Part shown: piece by piece, positions 24,930 to 32,204 of the stretch
Layout: the number at the start of each line of letters is the position of its first letter
Position numbering within the stretch: the first letter of the stretch is position 1
Origin: Ignavibacteriota bacterium
GTDB taxonomy: Bacteria; Bacteroidota; Ignavibacteria; UBA10030; SZUA-254
Length of the DNA: 45,453 nt
Reading direction: 5' to 3'
Assembly: GCA_016209795.1 (NCBI GenBank)
Contig: JACQVI010000136.1
Span: 1-45,453, forward strand
Position numbers and translations under genes: made by a program
The notes under the pieces: generated by a model
What the model was told of the DNA's origin: nothing
What the model saw: the letters and a program-made list of their open reading frames with translations, nothing else
The model's database searches: none

Positions 24930-25844
24930 CTAAAATCCATGTACCATTCGATATTGGAGAATCGGTTGGTCGAGTAATTGTTCTTTTAAATCTAATAACT
25001 CAGAAACCTTGGAGTCACTGAGGAACCAATCGACAAACGAAATTCGCCGCTTGCGTTCTTTCACGATTGTAGGCTCCCCTTTGATACCAGCCATCGCAGC
25101 AGTAATAGCAACTGCATCTTGGTATGTTCCTAATGTATCCACCAATCCAAGTTCAACCGCTGCTTCTCCAGTAAAGACTCGACCATCTGCATTCTCGACA
25201 ACCGACTCATGATCGAGATTTCGTTCAGTTTCTACAACTGTTATAAACTGACGATGAACATCGTCCATAAGATTTTGAAAATATGCTCTATCTTCCTTGG
25301 TCATTTCTCGAAATGGATTTCCGGCATCTTTAAATTTTCCGCTCTTAATGGTATTGACACCAATTCCAATCTTATTCATCAGTGGGTCGAAGCGCATAAA
25401 CTGAGAAATGACACCTATGCTGCCTGTCAACGTTCCTGGATTACAAACAATTTTATTCGCTCCACAGGAAACATAATATCCGCCGCTTGCAGCAACTGAC
25501 CCCATCGAAACAACAACCGGCTTACCCTGGTTACGAGTCTTCTTGACCTCTTCATAAATTTCCTGACTAGCTACAACTCCGCCGCCGGGTGAATCCACCC
25601 GAAAGAGGACAGCTTTGATTGATCGATCTTCACGAAATTTTTTGAATTGCCTTACAATCTCTTCGGACGAAAGAATGATCCCTTTTAATTCAATAACGGC
25701 AATCTTCTGACCGGATCCGCTGACAATTTCAGTATCACGATGTGCAACACTTACGAAGACAAGGTAAAAGAAAGCGGTTATCCCCAGACCAATAAAGAGC
25801 AGCAATGCTACGACCGACAAAAATATTTTTGTTGACCTATTCAC
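24930..25844 (-). CDS. sppA: Signal peptide peptidase SppA (short form)
   Basis: 304 residues. An N-terminal membrane anchor (IFLSVVALLLFIGLGITAFFYLVF) is followed by one S49 protease domain: FRVDSPGGGVVASQEIYEEV, the nucleophile Ser in SMGSVAASGGYYVSCGA, and the general-base Lys in IKSGKFKDAGNPFREMT. The single-domain length is that of the ~300-residue form, which assembles as an oligomer in the membrane to degrade cleaved signal peptides. It heads the operon with HU, the zinc-ribbon-TPR protein and others. No strong promoter was resolved upstream. Confidence 0.92.
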   Translation of the reverse strand: MNRSTKIFLSVVALLLFIGLGITAFFYLVFVSVAHRDTEIVSGSGQKIAVIELKGIILSSEEIVRQFKKFREDRSIKAVLFRVDSPGGGVVASQEIYEEVKKTRNQGKPVVVSMGSVAASGGYYVSCGANKIVCNPGTLTGSIGVISQFMRFDPLMNKIGIGVNTIKSGKFKDAGNPFREMTKEDRAYFQNLMDDVHRQFITVVETERNLDHESVVENADGRVFTGEAAVELGLVDTLGTYQDAVAITAAMAGIKGEPTIVKERKRRISFVDWFLSDSKVSELLDLKEQLLDQPILQYRMVHGF

Positions 25845-25929
25845 GACCCAATCAAACCATCAAAGAATCCGTAACTTATTGATTTTCCAGCTAATTATAC
25901 GAAACTATGAGTACAAAGTCAAACACGTC

Positions 25930-26011
25930 AAATAAAACAAAAACGGACGATCAGCAGCTACTTTGCCAATCGTCCGTCCTATCTGCAGACTTGGAATGAG
26001 CCTTCAGGCTC
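25930..26011 (-). terminator. Terminator pair after hsp20
   Basis: Two hairpins. GAGCCT-tc-AGGCTC (25998-26011, extendable by GGAA/TTCC) lies right after the stop. ACGGACGAT (25943-25951) / ATCGTCCGT (25969-25977) is followed on the minus strand by TTTTGTTTTATTTG. Confidence 0.8.
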
Positions 26012-26032
26012 GTTCCATACAGAATGTTAGAG

Positions 26033-26512
26033 TTACTTTACCTTCACTTCGATCTCTTTTGGCTTGGCTTCTTCGACCTTCGGTAATGTAATTGTGAGAA
26101 CACCGTTGTCGTATGAAGCCTCAATCTTATCACTCATGACCGAGGAAGGAAGTGTGAATGATCGCTGGAACGATCCGTAGGAACGCTCGACACGATGGTA
26201 ATTCTCGCCCTTTTTCTCTTTCTCCTGCTTCTTCTCACCACGAATCGTCAACACGTCGTTTTGCACCGTGATCTTTACGTCGCTCTTGTTCACTCCGGGA
26301 AGATCAACCTTCACAACGTAATCATTTTCCTGCTCGGCAATATCGACAGTAGGCAACCATGTCGAGGCAGACCCATCGTCAATCATTCCACCACGGAATC
26401 GATCAAACATACGATCAATCTCGCGCTGCATGCGTTCAAACTCTGAAGTTAAATCGCTTACTGGATGCCATGCAGTAACATCTCGTAAGGGATTCCAACG
26501 AATGAGTGTCAT
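26033..26512 (-). CDS. Small heat shock protein (Hsp20 / alpha-crystallin)
   Basis: 159 residues. The N-terminal arm MTLIRWNPLRDVTAW and EFERMQREIDRMFDRFRGG are typical of bacterial class A small heat shock proteins. The alpha-crystallin domain runs from WLPTVDIAEQENDYVVKVDL to the conserved GVLTITLPK, and the C-terminal anchor is KPKEIEVKVK. ATP-independent holdase that keeps unfolding proteins soluble. AAGGAG lies nine bases before the ATG. No CIRCE element was seen in the 240-base gap upstream (26513-26752), so regulation is unclear. Confidence 0.93.
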   Translation of the reverse strand: MTLIRWNPLRDVTAWHPVSDLTSEFERMQREIDRMFDRFRGGMIDDGSASTWLPTVDIAEQENDYVVKVDLPGVNKSDVKITVQNDVLTIRGEKKQEKEKKGENYHRVERSYGSFQRSFTLPSSVMSDKIEASYDNGVLTITLPKVEEAKPKEIEVKVK

Positions 26513-26752
26513 AGTATTATTCTCCTTTCATTATCGTTTACAGTGAATTTGAGGTTTGTCATCTAAAAACATTCTCATATCGTGTGCCAAAAGATGATAA
26601 CTTAAATTCCGTTGGAATAAACCGATTTTTAAGGAAGGCGACGGAAGTGCGCTAAATTCTTTTCGACGAATTGTCAGATGAATGAAAAAACGTTAGACGT
26701 GAATCAGACAAGCTGACAAAGATATGACAATTAAAGACAGTTGAATCTGAGG

Positions 26753-27700
26753 TTAATCGTGCTGAGCCTCTAAATACCTTTCTGCATCGATAGCAGCCAT
26801 ACACCCTGTTCCTGCTGCCGTCACTGCTTGACGGTAAACAGCATCAGCAACATCACCAGCAGCAAAGACTCCCGGAACATTTGTTCGTGTCGAGCCATCT
26901 TTCGTCAGGATATACCCCTTCTCGTCCATCTCAATTTGACCTCTGAAGATTTGAGTGTTTGGTTCATGACCAATGGCAATGAATAAGCCATCTGTTCGAA
27001 GTGTCGACGTCTCACCCGTCTTCAAATTTCGGAGCTTAATACCGGTAACAACCTTTTTCTTGTTCTCTTCCTTCCCCAGAACTTCCTCTACGACAGAATT
27101 CCAAACGAAGGAAATCTTAGGATTTCTGACTGCACGATCTTGCATGATCTTCGATGCACGGAGTTGATCTCGTCGATGAATGACTGTAACCTTAGAAGCA
27201 AACTTTGTTAAGTACGTAGCCTCTTCCATTGCAGTATCTCCGCCGCCTACAACTGCAACTTCAAGTCCTTTGAAAAAAAAGCCGTCGCATGTTGCACACG
27301 CTGAGACTCCATAGCCCATGTATTTTTTCTCGGATTCAAGACCAAGTAATTTGGCAGAAGCTCCAGTCGCAACGATGACTGCATCGGCAAGATATTCTTG
27401 ATCATTTGAGTAGATGCGGAATGGACGCTTTGAGAAATCCACCTTTGTGACATCCTGAAATATCGTTTTCGCTCCAAATCGTTGTGCCTGATTACGGAAT
27501 AGATCCATTAATTCTGGACCTAGTATTCCCTCAGGGAAACCCGGATAGTTTTCTACGTCTGTTGTGATTGTTAACTGACCTCCCGGTTGGATGCCTTCGA
27601 AGACCAGCGGATTGAGATTAGCTCTTGCTGTGTAAAGAGCAGCGGTTAAACCCGCCGCACCTGAGCCGATGATAATGATTTTGTAATGATTCGCTTCCAT
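26753..27700 (-). CDS. trxB: Thioredoxin reductase
   Basis: 315-residue flavoprotein that passes electrons from NADPH to thioredoxin. FAD site [16 protein letters not shown] near the N-terminus, redox pair in [13 protein letters not shown] (Cys-x2-Cys), NADPH site [14 protein letters not shown], and C-terminal FAD motif [20 protein letters not shown]. Family length is exact. Start ATG at 27700; the sequence just before it is a short A/T-rich repeat (GATTTT-GATTTTAGATTG type) that also forms the end of queG. Confidence 0.94.
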   Translation of the reverse strand: MEANHYKIIIIGSGAAGLTAALYTARANLNPLVFEGIQPGGQLTITTDVENYPGFPEGILGPELMDLFRNQAQRFGAKTIFQDVTKVDFSKRPFRIYSNDQEYLADAVIVATGASAKLLGLESEKKYMGYGVSACATCDGFFFKGLEVAVVGGGDTAMEEATYLTKFASKVTVIHRRDQLRASKIMQDRAVRNPKISFVWNSVVEEVLGKEENKKKVVTGIKLRNLKTGETSTLRTDGLFIAIGHEPNTQIFRGQIEMDEKGYILTKDGSTRTNVPGVFAAGDVADAVYRQAVTAAGTGCMAAIDAERYLEAQHD

Positions 27701-27715
27701 TTTAGATTTTGGATT

Positions 27716-28666
27716 TTAGATTGTAGATTCAAGCGTAGTGTTTATGGCCATTACGGCTTTAGCATTACGAGTAAGACCTGCATGTTTTGTTCGCTTCATT
27801 GGGCTATTACGATACTTGATTCGGAATTCATCTTCGGTCATTTCTTCAAGTTCGTGAAGGTTCGGAGCAATGTTACATTCTCTTGGAAAAAACTCCTTAA
27901 CATCTGCCGGGCTCGAAAATTTCTGATTCCATGGACACACATCCTGACAAATATCGCATCCATAAATCCAACGGTCAAATTTGTCAGCCATCTCCTCAGG
28001 TATCTTCCCTTTATGCTCGATGGTTAAATACGAAATACACCTATTCGAATCAAGAACATACGGCACGACGATAGCCTGAGTTGGACATGCCTCGATACAC
28101 AGCGTGCAGCTTCCACAGTGATCTGTTGCTTCAGCGTCATACTCTAACTCAAGATCGAGAATGATTTCACCGAGAAACACCCATGAGCCAAGGTCTTGTG
28201 TAATCACATTCGTATGTTTCCCAATCCAGCCAATGCCTGCTCGCTGCGCCCAGACTTTATCCATGATTGGTCCAGTGTCGACATAGACTTTCCCTTTCGC
28301 ACTTGGTTCTTGGTTCTGGATAAACTCCAACAGCTTCCAAAGTCGCTCAGCCATGATATCATGGTAATCGTCTCCCCATGCATAGCGGGAAATTTTCCCC
28401 GTCAGTTCATCATCGCTGTGTTGAACATTTGTGTAGTAGTTCATAGCAACAGCAATTACAGATTTCGCATCCTGTAAAACGTTTCGAGGATCGACACGTT
28501 TCTCGAAGTTCCTTGCCATCCATTCCATCGTGCCGTGATACCCTCTGGCAAGCCATTCAGAAAGCTGTTGAGACTCCTTTTCAAGAAAATCCGTGCGGGC
28601 AATGCCGACTTTGTTGAAGCCAAGCTCAATAGCTTTATGTTTTATTTCACCTGTTAAATAATACAT
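27716..28666 (-). CDS. queG: Epoxyqueuosine reductase
   Basis: 316 residues. Cobalamin- and Fe-S-dependent enzyme for the last step of queuosine synthesis in tRNA. The N-terminal domain has ARTDFLEKESQQL and MEWMARNFEKRVDPR; two 4Fe-4S clusters are marked by CGSCTLCIEACPTQAI and CDICQDVCPWN, with SYLTIEHKG between. The C-terminal HEAT-like extension of long QueG is missing; the protein ends NTTLESTI, the last residues encoded by the GATTTTAGATTGTAGATTC intergenic repeat. The repeat may have replaced the native C-terminus. Confidence 0.92.
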   Translation of the reverse strand: MYYLTGEIKHKAIELGFNKVGIARTDFLEKESQQLSEWLARGYHGTMEWMARNFEKRVDPRNVLQDAKSVIAVAMNYYTNVQHSDDELTGKISRYAWGDDYHDIMAERLWKLLEFIQNQEPSAKGKVYVDTGPIMDKVWAQRAGIGWIGKHTNVITQDLGSWVFLGEIILDLELEYDAEATDHCGSCTLCIEACPTQAIVVPYVLDSNRCISYLTIEHKGKIPEEMADKFDRWIYGCDICQDVCPWNQKFSSPADVKEFFPRECNIAPNLHELEEMTEDEFRIKYRNSPMKRTKHAGLTRNAKAVMAINTTLESTI

Positions 28667-28710
28667 TCAATAGTCTGCTCAATAGTATATAACAATTCGC
28701 AGTTCCCCAT

Positions 28711-29556
28711 TCAATCGAACGCAACTGGTGCATCAAATGTGAAACCTTTCTCCGTTCTCCTGGCTTTTCCTGCTACGATTTTCGGATCGTGCTCAAAGAA
28801 AAGTATCCAGTCTTCTTCACACGTATTTGTGAGTACTTTTCTTTTCTCTTCTAATGTCATTAATGGTCTCAAGTCATATGCCATGATGTACGGCAAAGGA
28901 ATGTGTGAGCTTGTGGGAAAAAGATCGGCGCTATAGAGCAGTGTCATCTTGCCATCAGAAATCTTTGGAAGCTGTAAGGCAGTCGAATGTCCGTTCACAA
29001 GAAGCAGAGAGATGTTTGGGAAAATTTCAAATTCACCTTCAACAAGCTCCAGCACACCATGTTCTTTCAAGGGGATAAAATCATCCGCCATATAGCTTCC
29101 TCGATCTTTTTCGGATGGATTCAAAGCCTGCTCCCACTGTGCCTTTTGAACATAGTATCTTGCATTCGGGAACGTTGGCTTCAAGACACCATTGTCTCGG
29201 TACGTTGATCCACCAGCATGATCAAAATGCAAGTGTGTTAAAATAACATCCGTAATATCGCTCGTAGTAAGTCCATATTGCCTTAGTGACTTGTGGAGTT
29301 CATATTGGTTCATGTTGAGACGGTAAATATCCACTTGCTTGTCTGAAAACTTCGATCCGTTGCCATTATCGACTAAAATCTTTTTTCCATTCCCAATGAT
29401 TAACAATGCCCGAGCAGCAAGCTCGATGCGATTGCGCTCGTCAGGGGGATTGGTTTTGCTCCAGAGCGGCTTTGGGACAATACCGAACATCGCTCCACCA
29501 TCTAGTCCAAATCGCCCCGTTTCAATCGGATGGATTTCGTAGTTGGCTATTTTCAT
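28711..29556 (-). CDS. Metallo-beta-lactamase-fold hydrolase
   Basis: 281 residues. The zinc motif LTHLHFDHAGG (His-x-His-x-Asp-His, about residues 107-117), a later His in VNGHSTALQLP, Asp in YSADLFP, and a final His in FFEHDP complete the dinuclear site. Resembles quorum-quenching-lactonase-like or general MBL hydrolases; substrate unknown. Its ATG overlaps the ferredoxin stop as ATGA, so the two are translationally coupled and may act together in redox or detoxification. Confidence 0.85.
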   Translation of the reverse strand: MKIANYEIHPIETGRFGLDGGAMFGIVPKPLWSKTNPPDERNRIELAARALLIIGNGKKILVDNGNGSKFSDKQVDIYRLNMNQYELHKSLRQYGLTTSDITDVILTHLHFDHAGGSTYRDNGVLKPTFPNARYYVQKAQWEQALNPSEKDRGSYMADDFIPLKEHGVLELVEGEFEIFPNISLLLVNGHSTALQLPKISDGKMTLLYSADLFPTSSHIPLPYIMAYDLRPLMTLEEKRKVLTNTCEEDWILFFEHDPKIVAGKARRTEKGFTFDAPVAFD

Positions 29557-29891
29557 TTCCTAAAATGCGACGTTGCAGGAGAAAGTTCCGGAAACTCACG
29601 GTCGGGATGCAGCTTCTTCGCACGCTCGAACAACTCCTCTTCTGTCTCTACATGGTTAGGATCGGGGACACAGCAATCAACGGGACAGACCGCAGCACAT
29701 TGCTCTCGGTCGAAATGGCCCACACACTCTGTGCATTTTTCAGGGACGATGTAATAGAAATCCATTGACAGAGGTTCGTGCTTAACGCCATTCAACTCCC
29801 AGGATACTCCACCAGCATAGATGGCAATGTTTGGGCATTCAGGCTCGCATGCCCCGCAGTTGATGCATTCCTCTGTGATCATCGTTGCCAT
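29553..29891 (-). CDS. YfhL-type 4Fe-4S dicluster ferredoxin
   Basis: 112 residues. First cluster motif CINCGACEPECPN and second CTECVGHFDREQCAAVCPVD, with the widened Cys spacing (x8 insert) characteristic of YfhL/Allochromatium-type ferredoxins. The 30-residue helical tail (DPNHVETEEELFERAKKLHP) is also typical. Low-potential electron carrier. First gene of a two-gene unit with the metallo-hydrolase. Confidence 0.9.
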   Translation of the reverse strand: MATMITEECINCGACEPECPNIAIYAGGVSWELNGVKHEPLSMDFYYIVPEKCTECVGHFDREQCAAVCPVDCCVPDPNHVETEEELFERAKKLHPDREFPELSPATSHFRK

Positions 29892-30044
29892 AACGCCCTT
29901 AACTTACCCAAAAATTAAGTGAAATACAACAGATCAGCCCAATTCAAAGAAGATCCTTTCCATTTTAAACAGCTATTTCGAGATTTTCTGGCTTTGAATG
30001 ATCTACTCTCTCGCAAGAGATATACAACTCCTGCTTAAAAATAG

Positions 30045-30073
30045 TTGACAATCATTCGCAGTTTTGTTATACT
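30045..30073 (+). promoter_or_regulatory. Strong sigma-70-type promoter before the AraC-type gene
   Basis: TTGACA (30045-30050), 17-base spacer, TATACT (30068-30073): near-perfect consensus. About 200 bases of untranslated leader follow, with a run of C near 30097. Nothing else was found in the 389-base gap 29892-30280. Confidence 0.75.
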
Positions 30074-30280
30074 TTAGTAGGCATACTATAAGATGCCCCC
30101 CCCCAAGAGTTGTGAGGATTGTAAATCTTAAAAAGGGACATTACTCAACATTTGGCAAGCAAATGGTATTTAAGCACATCATATCGAAACTTCTTTTCTC
30201 AACACAGCTTTCCAAAAGAGGACTCAACACACTTTATGCTCAAGTTTATACCCCCCAAAAAAAATATTGAGGAGCCAGCT

Positions 30281-30616
30281 ATGGGAAAACAGAAAGACGA
30301 TCACAAAAACATTGTTCATTACATCGAGGCAAACTGGAATCGAGGAATTACACTCAAGAGTGTCAGTACGAAGTTCCGGCGTGACCCATCAGATATGGAG
30401 CGAATAGTTCGTGAAGAGACGGGCATGACGTTTCACGAGAATATCGAGCTGAGAAGAAAAGCACGGCTCGAAGAACTTCTGCGGAGAGGAGAGCGTGTGG
30501 GAATCGGGATAGCAAAAGAACTTGGCATTCCTGGCGCACGAGCATTTTACCAGTGGGTGCCTCGAGCGTACGGGATCGCATTTACACAACTGCGTAAGCA
30601 GTATGATACATCCTAA
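30281..30616 (+). CDS. Stand-alone AraC-type DNA-binding domain protein
   Basis: 111 residues from the ATG at 30281, with GGAG six bases upstream; a longer reading from 30152 lacks a ribosome site and is not conserved-looking. The whole protein is the two-HTH AraC module: GITLKSVSTKFRRDPSDMER and EETGMTFHENIELRRKARLE (first HTH and linker helix), then VGIGIAKELGIPGARAFYQW (second HTH). The usual F-x-R-x-F-K-x-x-x-G end is altered to AFYQWVPRAYGIAF. There is no ligand domain, so it is a constitutive or partner-dependent regulator; targets unknown. Confidence 0.75.
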   Translation: MGKQKDDHKNIVHYIEANWNRGITLKSVSTKFRRDPSDMERIVREETGMTFHENIELRRKARLEELLRRGERVGIGIAKELGIPGARAFYQWVPRAYGIAFTQLRKQYDTS

Positions 30617-30698
30617 CTCCCCAAAAACTTTACCCAAAAATTTTACCCAATAATAAGCACTGGGGCTTGACTTTTAAAAAGATTCCGATTAATTACGG

Positions 30699-32024
30699 AT
30701 GATGAAATTCATTGCAATAGTTTGGAGCTTGTTACTTGTTTGCAGTTTCGCCTTTCCCCAGCAGTCGCAGTGGATGATTGCTGCTGGTACATTTGGCATT
30801 CCTATTCAGAACATTGTAATTTACATAAGTGATCCAGATACGTTGTACGCCATGGGAAATAGGTTCATGATAAGCACTGACAGAGGTAAACAGTGGGATA
30901 CGATCTTAGCTGGTCCCAGTACCGATATAGGCGCGTTACAGGTCGATCCATTCGACTCGAAACGAATTTATGCCTCCCATTATGGACTTGATCCAAGCAG
31001 CAATGATATCAGTATGACAACCGATGGCGGGGTAACCTGGCAAAGACTTTTTATTGGACGAAGAGACCCGTCGCCTGTAGTTGTGATTGACCCAATGGAC
31101 TATCGAACTGTCTATGCAGTCGTAGGTCCAGGCTTTGTCCATCGATCTACGGATCGGGGTGGAAGTTGGCAAAGGCTTGATAGTCTTAGTATTGCCTTCC
31201 TTTACTCGATGGTAATTTCACCGACAAATGATAGCATCATGTATTTTGGTTCCCTTTACGGAGTATACAAAAGCACCGATAAAGGGCAAAGTTTCTTCCC
31301 GCTTTCACTTGGCTTTCAGCCCCAAAGTCAACTAACACTTCTTGCTCTCAATCCACAACATCCTGAAACTCTTTATGCCACGGTCTACACAGATGGAAGC
31401 CTGCCCGGTGGTGTCTTTAAGTCTACCGATGGAGGAGTAACATGGACAGAGAAGAATAATGGTTTAGGTACTCTCAACAGAAGCATATCGGCCTTAACAC
31501 TAAATCCAGAAAATCCAGAAGAAATATTTATTGGAACTGGTACGCTACAGATTCCTGACGACATACTTTTCAGAAGTACAAATGGAGGAGAAGACTGGTC
31601 GTCATTTAGAAGTGGATTACCAGACGCCGGACACGTTGGTGCAATTGCTATCGATACACTCTATAACAGACTCTATGTTGGAGTAACATCGGAGCCGAGT
31701 GGAAGCGGTATTTATATCTTTGATCGTGTGACTTCCGTCAAGACGGATGAAATCTTACCACATCGGTATGCCTTATATCAGAATTATCCCAATCCGTTTA
31801 ACCCTGAAACAAGAATCCAGTTCATTCTTTCACGACAAGAACATGCGACCCTTGAAGTCTATAATCTGATTGGACAAAAAATTCAAACGCTCTTAGTAGG
31901 CAATCTGAGTGTTGGTAAGCACTGGATTTTATTCAACGGTACAACTTATCCTTCCGGTGTGTACTTCTATCGTCTTACCACACCTGAAGGGGTGCTATCA
32001 AAAAGGATGGTAATAGTAAGATGA
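30699..32024 (+). CDS. Secreted Asp-box beta-propeller protein with T9SS sorting domain
   Basis: 441 residues: signal peptide (MMKFIAIVWSLLLVCSFAFPQ), then a propeller with Asp-box repeats STDRGKQWD, TTDGGVTWQ, STDRGGSWQ, STDGGVTWTE and STNGGEDWS. It ends in a T9SS domain YQNYPNPFNPETRIQFILSR, LEVYNLIGQKIQTLL, PSGVYFYRLTTPEG. Close in plan to the protein encoded at 11562 but with different repeats. Surface-exposed or released; binding target unknown. A strong terminator hairpin follows at 32061-32149. Confidence 0.85.
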   Translation: MMKFIAIVWSLLLVCSFAFPQQSQWMIAAGTFGIPIQNIVIYISDPDTLYAMGNRFMISTDRGKQWDTILAGPSTDIGALQVDPFDSKRIYASHYGLDPSSNDISMTTDGGVTWQRLFIGRRDPSPVVVIDPMDYRTVYAVVGPGFVHRSTDRGGSWQRLDSLSIAFLYSMVISPTNDSIMYFGSLYGVYKSTDKGQSFFPLSLGFQPQSQLTLLALNPQHPETLYATVYTDGSLPGGVFKSTDGGVTWTEKNNGLGTLNRSISALTLNPENPEEIFIGTGTLQIPDDILFRSTNGGEDWSSFRSGLPDAGHVGAIAIDTLYNRLYVGVTSEPSGSGIYIFDRVTSVKTDEILPHRYALYQNYPNPFNPETRIQFILSRQEHATLEVYNLIGQKIQTLLVGNLSVGKHWILFNGTTYPSGVYFYRLTTPEGVLSKRMVIVR

Positions 32025-32060
32025 AAATCTTGCACCATGATCGTTCTCCACCTCTAAAAT

Positions 32061-32149
32061 AGAAAGCCCCCAAGGCACTCGCCCTCAACAGTCTTCGCTA
32101 GAAAACACATCGAAGGATTGAGTATCCTTTGAGGGCTTTCTCTTTTTGT
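32061..32149 (+). terminator. Long compound hairpin with T run
   Basis: AGAAAGCCC (32061-32069) and CAAGG pair with CCTTTG and GGGCTTTCT (ending 32141). Inside, CTCAA pairs with TTGAG and CTTCG with CGAAG. CTTTTT follows. Terminates the gene at 30699, with an unusually elaborate stem of about 80 bases. Confidence 0.75.
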
Positions 32150-32204
32150 AAATGTACATTTTTTAATTCACAATATCAACCACTTTTCATAAGGGGAGTA
32201 AGTT

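Noticed and set aside
30152-30280. N-terminal extension of the AraC-type protein
   Set aside because: No ribosome site; GGAG sits correctly before the ATG at 30281.
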